Positions 1-5,182 of a DNA stretch of 5,182 nucleotides are shown here, in pieces. The first letter of the stretch is position 1, and each line of letters starts with the position of its first letter. The position numbers and the translations under genes are program-made. The notes beneath the pieces were generated by a model. That model was not told the origin of the DNA and searched no databases. It saw nothing but the letters and a program-made list of their open reading frames with translations. This DNA comes from Acidimicrobiia bacterium (GTDB lineage: Bacteria > Actinomycetota > Acidimicrobiia > Acidimicrobiales > JACDCH01): positions 1 to 5,182 of the forward strand of contig JACDCH010000266.1 in the NCBI GenBank assembly GCA_013694495.1. Reading direction: 5' to 3'.

Positions 1-2091
1 GAGTTCGCTCGCACGTTGCTGACTGACTTCTCCATCGAGTCGATCCTGGATCACCTGGTCCTGCGGATCGTCGAGGTCCTGCCCGTGAGCGGCGCGGGGG
101 TGACGTTGATCTCGCCTGGTGCCTCGCCTCGGTACGTCGCCGCATCCGATGACCTCGCGCTGGGGTTCGAGGGGCTGCAGGGGGAGCTGGACGAAGGCCC
201 GTGCGTGCTGGCGTCGGCCAGCCGTGGGGCGGTGTCGGTGCCTGACCTGCAGCGCGACGATCGCTTCCCCAGGTTCTCCGCCCGTGCTTTGGACCAGGGC
301 CTCGCCGCCGTTTTCGCCTTCCCGCTCAAGGCTGGCGACCACCAGTTCGGCGCGCTCGACCTGTATCAGACCACCACCGGTCCCCTCAGCGAGGAGGCCA
401 TGGTCGCGGCCCAGACCCTCGCGGATGTCGCGGCGGCCTACATCCTCAACGCACGAGCTCGGGTCGACCTCGAGGAGTCCCTGGAGCAGGTCCGCCAGGG
501 AGCGTTGCAGGACGACCTGTCCGTGGAGGCGCTGCGCGTCAGCGAAGCGCGCAAGAAGGGGGTCCTCGATGCCGTGCCCGACGGGGTCATCACGATCGAC
601 GAGCGCGGCGTGGTCGTCGAGTTCAACCGGGCCGCCGAGCGCACGTTCGGCTACTCCCAGCAGGAGGCACTCGGTCGTGAGCTCGCCGAGCTGATCATCC
701 CCGAGGCCGAGCGGGACGCTCATCGCAGGGGGCTGCTGCACTACCGGGCGACCGGCGAGGGTCCGCTGCTCGGCCGACGCGTCGAGATGATGCCGATCCG
801 GGCGGACGGGTCGTCGTTCCCCGCCGAGTTGACGATCATGGCCGTGGCCACCGCCGGGACGCCGCTGTTCACCGGGTTCGTCCGAGACCTCACCAAGGAG
901 CACGCGGCCAACGTGGAGCGCCAGGCGCTCGAGGACCGTCTGCGTCAGGCCGAGCGCCTCGAGAGCCTGGGACAGCTGGCGGGGGGCGTGGCCCACGACT
1001 TCAACAACCTGCTCACCGTGATCTTGAACTACGCCGCCTTCATCACCCGGGACGCCCCTGCGGAGAGCGCCACGAGGGCCCACGCCGAGCAGATCCTCTC
1101 TTCGGCCGAGCGGGCGGCAGCACTGACCAAGCAGCTCCTGATGTACGCCCGGCGAGAGCCCGTGCGCCACACGGCGGTCGACCTCAACGCCGTCGTGGCG
1201 CAGATGCATGACCTGTTGGTGCGCACGATCGGCGAGCACGTCCGGATCGAGGTGCGAGCCGCTGCCGAGCTTCCCCCGATCCACGCCGACGGGGGCCAGG
1301 TCGAGCAGGTCCTGATGAACCTCTCGGTCAACTCGCGCGACGCGATGCCCGACGGAGGGGTTCTGTCCATCGAGACGGCCGTCGTGGAGCTCCGGGCGGG
1401 TGAGGCGAAGCCGCACCCGGCACTCGCCCCCGGGCTCTACGTGCGGCTGTCGGTGATCGACGAGGGGGCCGGCATGAGCGCCGAAGTGGTGGCACGAGCG
1501 TTCGACCCGTTCTTTTCGACCAAGCGGCCGGGAGAGGGCACCGGGCTCGGCCTGGCCACCGTGTACGGCATCGTCGCCGACACGGGCGGTGCGGTCGACG
1601 TCCAGTCCGAGGAAGGTGTGGGCACGACGGTCAGCGCCTTCTTTCCCGCGTCCCCCGAAGCGCCCGCCGCCTCCCCGGAGCCCGTCGACGTGGTCGTCGG
1701 CGCCGGGGAGACGGTGCTCGTCGTCGAGGACCAACGAGCCGTGCGCGAGGTCACCGTCGCCATGCTTCGCCGCCACGGCTACCGCGTCCGCCACGCCGCC
1801 GACGCAGCGGAGGCCCTGCGCATCTCGGCCGACGTCGACTTCGACCTGCTCCTGACCGACATCGTCATGCCACAGACATCCGGGCGCGAGCTGGTTCGGG
1901 CGCTGCGGGATCGGCACCGCACGTGTCGGGTGCTGTTCATGTCCGGCTACAGCGGCACCGCCTTCGGCTCGGAACGCTTCCTGGAGGCCACCGAGGCGCT
2001 CATCCAGAAGCCGTTCAAGGAGACCGAGCTCCTCCATGCCGTCCGCGACGCGCTTCACAGAAGCGGCACCTCCCGACGGTCGCCCCGATGA
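1..2091 (+). CDS. Hybrid sensor histidine kinase, GAF-PAS-HisKA-HATPase_c-REC (5' partial)
   Basis: This is a cytoplasmic hybrid histidine kinase that autophosphorylates on His and passes phosphate to Asp. Residues are numbered from the first codon at position 1. GAF spans about 10-152, with an EGPC motif (Cys68) and a GALDLY strand typical of actinobacterial ANTAR-type GAF domains. PAS spans about 186-297 (DGVITID, FNRAAERTFGYS). A coiled helix leads to HisKA with the H-box GGVAHDFNNLL. His332 is the phosphoacceptor, and Asp333 and Asn336 fit the phosphatase-type HDxxN pattern. HATPase_c spans about 425-550: N-box Asn444 (NSRDAM), G1 DEGAGM from Asp487, F-box FDPFFSTK at 501-508, and G2 GEGTGLGLAT. 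REC spans about 570-690: Glu576/Asp577, phosphoacceptor Asp620 in TDIVMP, Ser648 and Lys670. No membrane segment is visible, so the sensing is probably soluble. The frame is open to the left edge and reads EFART before the TTG at 16, in normal GAF-leading style. No ribosome site precedes that TTG, so the true start is probably upstream. The stop at 2089-2091 overlaps the next gene's start. The specific ligand is unknown. Confidence 0.95.
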   Translation, partial: EFARTLLTDFSIESILDHLVLRIVEVLPVSGAGVTLISPGASPRYVAASDDLALGFEGLQGELDEGPCVLASASRGAVSVPDLQRDDRFPRFSARALDQGLAAVFAFPLKAGDHQFGALDLYQTTTGPLSEEAMVAAQTLADVAAAYILNARARVDLEESLEQVRQGALQDDLSVEALRVSEARKKGVLDAVPDGVITIDERGVVVEFNRAAERTFGYSQQEALGRELAELIIPEAERDAHRRGLLHYRATGEGPLLGRRVEMMPIRADGSSFPAELTIMAVATAGTPLFTGFVRDLTKEHAANVERQALEDRLRQAERLESLGQLAGGVAHDFNNLLTVILNYAAFITRDAPAESATRAHAEQILSSAERAAALTKQLLMYARREPVRHTAVDLNAVVAQMHDLLVRTIGEHVRIEVRAAAELPPIHADGGQVEQVLMNLSVNSRDAMPDGGVLSIETAVVELRAGEAKPHPALAPGLYVRLSVIDEGAGMSAEVVARAFDPFFSTKRPGEGTGLGLATVYGIVADTGGAVDVQSEEGVGTTVSAFFPASPEAPAASPEPVDVVVGAGETVLVVEDQRAVREVTVAMLRRHGYRVRHAADAAEALRISADVDFDLLLTDIVMPQTSGRELVRALRDRHRTCRVLFMSGYSGTAFGSERFLEATEALIQKPFKETELLHAVRDALHRSGTSRRSPR
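943..960 (+). repeat. 18-nt sequence shared with 4806-4823 (encodes RQAERL)
   Basis: cgtcaggccgagcgcctc occurs identically at 943-960, just before the kinase H-box, and at 4806-4823, just before the GGDEF domain. Both are read in the same register as RQAERL within a predicted coiled signalling helix. Shared amino-acid demand plus strong codon bias is enough to explain it. Confidence 0.8.
2088..2091 (+). promoter_or_regulatory. ATGA stop/start overlap (translational coupling)
   Basis: The ATG of the response regulator (2088-2090) overlaps the TGA of the histidine kinase (2089-2091). The bases just upstream (about 2070-2087) contain no purine-rich Shine-Dalgarno stretch. Re-initiation by ribosomes finishing the kinase is therefore the likely way the second gene is translated. 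This implies a shared transcript and tied expression of kinase and regulator. The coupling itself is inferred; the overlap is seen directly. Confidence 0.9.
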
Positions 2092-5000
2092 AGGTGCTGA
2101 TCGTCGAAGACGACGCGGCGGTCTGTCGAGTTGTGCGCGACCAACTCGAGCGCCGGGGAGTCGGCATCGTCTGGGCCGACAGCGTCGCTGCGAGTCGCGA
2201 GGCGCTGGCGAGCGAGGACTTCCAAACCATCATCCTCGATCTCACGCTGCCGGATGGGTCCGGGCTCGAGCTCCTCGGGGAGCTGCGGGCGTCAGGTTCC
2301 ACCGCCCACGTGATCGTCCTGACTGGCGCAGGGTCGGAGGCGGACCGGGTCCACTCCATCGAATCGGGGGCCGACGACTACGTCGTCAAGCCCTTCTTCG
2401 CTCGCGAGCTGGCCGCCCGGGTGCTGGCGGTCGAGCGCCGCCGCAGCCTCACGGAGGACACGACGCTGCGCATCGGTCCGTTGGAGATCGATCTGGTCGC
2501 CCGTGAGGTCACGGTCGACGGCCGCCCCGTCGATCTGACCGCGAAGGAGTTCGCCCTCCTGGCGTTCCTGGCGGCCCGCCCTGGCCACACCTTCAGCCGG
2601 GCCGAGCTGCTCCGAGCGGTCTGGCAGTCGAGTCCCGACTGGCAGCAGAGCTCGACCGTCACCGAGCACATCCACCGCCTTCGGACGAAGATCGAGCCGG
2701 ACCCTGGACACCCCCAGATGCTCAAGACGGTTCGCGGGGCCGGCTACCGGCTCGACCTGCCCTCACCGGGCACGTGCGACGCTGGCACGGAAGACGCAGG
2801 CACGGAAGACGCGCAGCCGCTCGGGGCGGGGGCCGTGATCCATGTGGAAGGTCGCATCGTGGCCGCCGACGCCGCCGCCGTGCACATCTCGGGGGCAGGG
2901 GGGGAAGTCGATCTTCTGGGCAAGGACGTGTTGGACCTGGTGGCGGCGGTCTCGAAGGCAGGCGCCGCCGAGCGTCTGGAGGCGACCGCAGCAGGACGGT
3001 CCCCCCGATCTCAGATGATGACGCTCCAGCGGTTGGACGGCAACGAGGTCCTCGTCGAGGTCTGTGCGTCGACGGTCACCTGGGAAGGCCAGCGCGCCCG
3101 TCGGGTGGAGCTCCACGTCTCGCCCGATCCCTCCGCTCGCCTCCGTCACCTCGTCACCGGTGTCCACAGCGAGCTGTCCGATGCGGTGATCGTGACCGAC
3201 CTGCACTTCCACGTCCGCAGCTGGAACGGGGCGGCGGAGCGCCTCTACGGGTGGACGGAGCAGGAGGCCCTCGGACGTCACCTGCTCGATGTGTTCGATT
3301 GGGAAGACGACGAGCTCTCCACCGGGACGAGGAACCTCGAGATCACGGGGCGTTGGCACGCGCAGGGGCGACAACGCACCCGTGACGGTTCCCTCGTCGA
3401 CGTGAACTCCTCGATGACGATGATGCGTGACGAGACCGGGGACGCCATCGGCGTCGTGTCCGTCAACCGACCCGTCCTACCGCCGCTGGACCAATCCGAC
3501 GGCCCGGTGGGCCCGGACGACGGTGACCTGCGTCGAGGCCTTGATGCCCAGGAGTTCGAGGTGCACTACCAACCCGTCATGGCGCTGGTCGACGGGAGCC
3601 TCATCAACGTGGAGGCCCTGGTCCGCTGGCGGCACCCGGTACGCGGGCTCCTGCGGCCGGACGCCTTCATCGAGACGGCCGAGCGCAGCGGGTTGATCAT
3701 CGAGCTCGGTGCCTTCGTCCTGGACACCGCCAGCCGTCAGGTCGCCGCCTGGCGGGCCAGCGGCGCCAACATCGGCCTCTCGCTGAACGTCTCGGCCGCC
3801 GAGCTCGCCGACCCGGAGCTCGTCGAGCGGATCATCGTGACGATCGACGCCGCCGGTCTCGAACCTCACGCCCTGTGGCTCGAGGTCACCGAGACGTCCC
3901 TCGTGCGCGACGTCGACCAGGCGGCGGCCATGCTCCATCGGCTCGCCGATCTCGGCATCAGCATCGCCATCGACGACTTCGGCACCGGGTGGGCCAGCCT
4001 CACCTATCTCAGCAAGTTCCCGATCCACGCCCTCAAGATCGACCGCATCTTCGTGACCGGCATCGACGAGAACGCCAACGATCGTGCCATCGCCAGGTCG
4101 ATCGTGGAGCTCGGGGCCGAGCTCGGGCTGACCGTGGTGGCCGAGGGGATCGAGACGGTGGCCCAATGCGAGGCGGTGCAGGCGCTCGGCTGCCGGATCG
4201 GCCAGGGCTACCTCTTCGGTCAGCCGACGCCTGCCGACGCCGTGCCACTGCACCTGGCCCCCCGCCTCGAGACCACCGACCGGGCGAGCTCGGCGCACCC
4301 TGGGTCGAGGGGCCCCCACCCGGTCGCCCTCGCCGAGCCGGGCGCCACCGAGCTCGCGACCCGCCTCGCCGCGGTCGCCCCGACAGGACAGGTGCGGTCA
4401 GGCGAGGGACCCGGTCAGCGCTCTGCTAGCGCGGCACGAGGCGCGGCAGCGACAGGGTCGCGCCTGTCCCTCGCCGTCGCCGAGGCGTCGGAGGCGGGCG
4501 TCCTGGCGAAACCGGCGGGCGGCGAACCGGTCGAGCACGAGTGGGTCTCGGGCATGCTCCGAGGGCTGCTTCGCGTTCGGACGTCCGAGGGTGCGGTCGA
4601 GCTCCTCCAGCAGACCGTGCGCCGGCTGGGGGGGCGGCTGGTACTGGCCTCGGAGAATGACACGGATGCGCTGCCACTCGACGTCTCGCTCGGCGAGGGG
4701 CCACCAATGCTGGCAACGGCCGAGCCGTTCAGCGTCGCCCGGATGCAGCTCGAGCGGACCCTGCCCCGGCTGGTGGAAGACGCCCGGCAGGCGATCAACC
4801 TCCTCCGTCAGGCCGAGCGCCTCACCGAGGAGACGAACCAAGACCTGCTCACCGGCCTGGCAAACCGTCGGGTCCTCGACCGCGCGCTGCCCAGGATCGA
4901 TGATGGCGTGATCGTCATGATCGACCTCGACCACTTCAAGGCGGTCAACGACGGCAGCGGGCACGCCGCCGGTGACGCCGTCCTTGCCCGGTTCGGCCGG

Positions 5001-5182
5001 CTGCTGGCGAACGAGGTCCGGACGAGCGACACCACCTGTCGGGTCGGGGGCGAGGAGTTCGTGATCGTGCTATCGGGGATGGACGTGCCGACGGCAGTCG
5101 AGCTGGTCGATCGCATCCGGGCTTCCTGGACCCTCGTAGCACCCCAGCCGATCACCTTCTCGGCCGGCATCGCTGCGGCCTC
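2088..5182 (+). CDS. OmpR-type response regulator fused to PAS-PAS-EAL-GGDEF cyclic di-GMP enzyme (3' partial)
   Basis: One frame without a stop runs from ATG 2088 to the right edge (1031 codons visible). REC (1-118): Glu7/Asp8/Asp9, phosphoacceptor Asp51, Thr79, Lys101. OmpR/PhoB winged helix (about 125-223): LTAKEFALL, a recognition helix with STVTEHIHRLRTKIE, and a wing with VRGAGYRL. PAS1 is about 246-343. PAS2 is about 352-462 (DAVIVTD, WNGAAERLYGWT). The EAL phosphodiesterase domain (about 486-724) has Glu509 of EAL, Asn567, Glu599 of EVTE, Asp629/Asp630 of DDFGTG, Lys650, Glu686 and Gln706. As I recall the RocR active-site set, their spacings match it. A linker (725-815) and an unnamed helical region (818-905) precede GGDEF (from about 913). 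GGDEF shows DLLTGLANRR, Asp946 in the IDLDHFK strand, RTSD (978-981) as I-site, and GGEEF (987-991). The chain is cut at an FSAGIAAA strand, so about 40-50 residues are missing. An OmpR regulator normally ends near residue 225. The ATG overlaps the kinase stop, and no Shine-Dalgarno is evident, so translational coupling is likely. Predicted role: kinase-controlled DNA binding combined with cyclic di-GMP synthesis and breakdown. A start inside the frame that makes the PAS-EAL-GGDEF part separately (for example GTG 2835) cannot be excluded. Confidence 0.92.
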   Translation, partial: MKVLIVEDDAAVCRVVRDQLERRGVGIVWADSVAASREALASEDFQTIILDLTLPDGSGLELLGELRASGSTAHVIVLTGAGSEADRVHSIESGADDYVVKPFFARELAARVLAVERRRSLTEDTTLRIGPLEIDLVAREVTVDGRPVDLTAKEFALLAFLAARPGHTFSRAELLRAVWQSSPDWQQSSTVTEHIHRLRTKIEPDPGHPQMLKTVRGAGYRLDLPSPGTCDAGTEDAGTEDAQPLGAGAVIHVEGRIVAADAAAVHISGAGGEVDLLGKDVLDLVAAVSKAGAAERLEATAAGRSPRSQMMTLQRLDGNEVLVEVCASTVTWEGQRARRVELHVSPDPSARLRHLVTGVHSELSDAVIVTDLHFHVRSWNGAAERLYGWTEQEALGRHLLDVFDWEDDELSTGTRNLEITGRWHAQGRQRTRDGSLVDVNSSMTMMRDETGDAIGVVSVNRPVLPPLDQSDGPVGPDDGDLRRGLDAQEFEVHYQPVMALVDGSLINVEALVRWRHPVRGLLRPDAFIETAERSGLIIELGAFVLDTASRQVAAWRASGANIGLSLNVSAAELADPELVERIIVTIDAAGLEPHALWLEVTETSLVRDVDQAAAMLHRLADLGISIAIDDFGTGWASLTYLSKFPIHALKIDRIFVTGIDENANDRAIARSIVELGAELGLTVVAEGIETVAQCEAVQALGCRIGQGYLFGQPTPADAVPLHLAPRLETTDRASSAHPGSRGPHPVALAEPGATELATRLAAVAPTGQVRSGEGPGQRSASAARGAAATGSRLSLAVAEASEAGVLAKPAGGEPVEHEWVSGMLRGLLRVRTSEGAVELLQQTVRRLGGRLVLASENDTDALPLDVSLGEGPPMLATAEPFSVARMQLERTLPRLVEDARQAINLLRQAERLTEETNQDLLTGLANRRVLDRALPRIDDGVIVMIDLDHFKAVNDGSGHAAGDAVLARFGRLLANEVRTSDTTCRVGGEEFVIVLSGMDVPTAVELVDRIRASWTLVAPQPITFSAGIAAA
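2769..2813 (+). repeat. Three tandem 15-bp units encoding GTCDA-GTEDA-GTEDA
   Basis: Units lie at 2769-2783, 2784-2798 and 2799-2813. The second and third share ggcacggaagacgc and differ only in the last base; the first is a diverged copy. The period is a multiple of three, so a change in copy number would alter the protein by five residues without a frameshift. The repeat codes for residues 228-242, in the hinge just after the winged helix ends (YRLDLPSP) and before PAS1. Confidence 0.9.
4260..4532 (+). other. Low-complexity interdomain linker between EAL and GGDEF halves
   Basis: This stretch codes for residues 725-815, rich in Ala, Gly, Ser, Pro and Arg, with no domain I recognise. It starts after the EAL end (GQGYLFGQPTPADAV) and stops before the helical region leading to GGDEF. 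By hand count, residues 765-791 have G or C at the third position in 16 of 27 codons, against 36 of 40 in residues 685-724. The reading frame is the same on both sides and has no stop. It is probably a flexible tether, and possibly the trace of a former gene boundary. Confidence 0.7.
4539..4802 (+). other. Unnamed helical region preceding GGDEF (residues 818-905)
   Basis: This region begins EWVSGMLRGLLRVRTSEGAV and continues through a VRRLGGRLVLA strand, an LPLDVSLGEGPP motif and an LERTLPRLVEDARQAI helix. It then runs into the coiled stretch LLRQAERLTEE that joins GGDEF. It does not match PAS, GAF, HAMP or CHASE as I know them. From memory, similar segments precede GGDEF in actinobacterial diguanylate cyclases, but I cannot name a family. 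A regulatory or dimerising module for the cyclase is the plausible role. Confidence 0.5.
4821..5182 (+). other. GGDEF diguanylate cyclase domain, truncated by window end
   Basis: This is the C-terminal catalytic part of the fusion protein, which would join two GTP into cyclic di-GMP as a dimer. Visible elements are DLLTGLANRR (919-928; the usual Pro after Asp is Leu here), Asp946 for metal binding, FKAVND, GHAAGD, the active-site GGEEF (987-991), and an RTSD I-site exactly five residues before it. The intact I-site suggests product inhibition. The final strand and helices lie beyond the window. Confidence 0.9.

Noticed and set aside
16..18. TTG as the true start of the histidine kinase
   Set aside because: There is no Shine-Dalgarno in the 15 bases before it, and the upstream codons continue plausible GAF-leading sequence. 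The gene more likely starts outside the window.
2269..2284. Hairpin agctcc-tcgg-ggagct resembling a terminator or attenuator
   Set aside because: The stem is only 6 bp, has no T tract, and lies within conserved REC codons. Such short stems are common by chance at this GC content.
2835..2837. GTG as the start of a separate PAS-EAL-GGDEF gene
   Set aside because: There is no stop between it and the winged helix. The G-rich stretch before it is not a convincing ribosome site and falls in in-frame coding sequence. It is kept only as an alternative.
2763..3374. Paired 203-codon open frames on both strands over the PAS region
   Set aside because: Both translations are compositionally skewed and motif-free. 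The + strand frame starting at 2088 gives clear PAS signatures here.
3477..4319. Long minus-strand open frame (280 codons) opposite the EAL domain
   Set aside because: Its translation shows no recognisable domain and it lies wholly antisense to a domain with all catalytic motifs. Long antisense frames are expected in GC-rich coding DNA.
4398..4964. Minus-strand open frame (188 codons) over the linker and GGDEF start
   Set aside because: No motif is present, and the + strand reads as GGDEF with normal codon bias.

Overview
The window is very GC-rich (roughly 70% by eye, with strong G/C at third codon positions). It is coding from edge to edge on the + strand. The domain styles suggest an actinobacterium, possibly of the Acidimicrobiia type: an ANTAR-type GAF domain with an EGPC motif, an HDFNN-type hybrid kinase, and a GGDEF domain preceded by an LGG...DLSLGEGPP-like region. 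That placement is an inference from style, not a database result.

Layout: (1) Positions 1-2091 hold the 3' part of a soluble hybrid sensor histidine kinase, GAF-PAS-HisKA-HATPase_c-REC, whose start lies left of the window. (2) From 2088, overlapping the kinase stop by ATGA, one uninterrupted reading frame runs to the right edge (2088-5182, 1031 complete codons plus two bases, no stop). It encodes REC, an OmpR/PhoB-type winged helix, two PAS domains, an EAL domain, a low-complexity linker, an unnamed alpha-rich region, and a GGDEF domain cut by the window end. No noncoding stretch, RNA gene, mobile element, CRISPR array, promoter or terminator is visible.

The two genes look like one signalling unit. 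The kinase senses a cytoplasmic cue through GAF and PAS and phosphorylates its own REC and/or the REC of the downstream protein. That protein appears able both to bind DNA and to make and degrade cyclic di-GMP. All recognised catalytic residues of EAL and of the visible part of GGDEF are present, including an RxxD inhibitory site. The order EAL then GGDEF, and the winged helix in the middle of the chain rather than at its end, are the most unusual features. Two junctions carry possible marks of fusion: a three-copy 15-bp tandem repeat between winged helix and PAS (2769-2813), and an Ala/Gly/Ser/Pro-rich linker with relaxed third-position composition between EAL and GGDEF (4260-4532).
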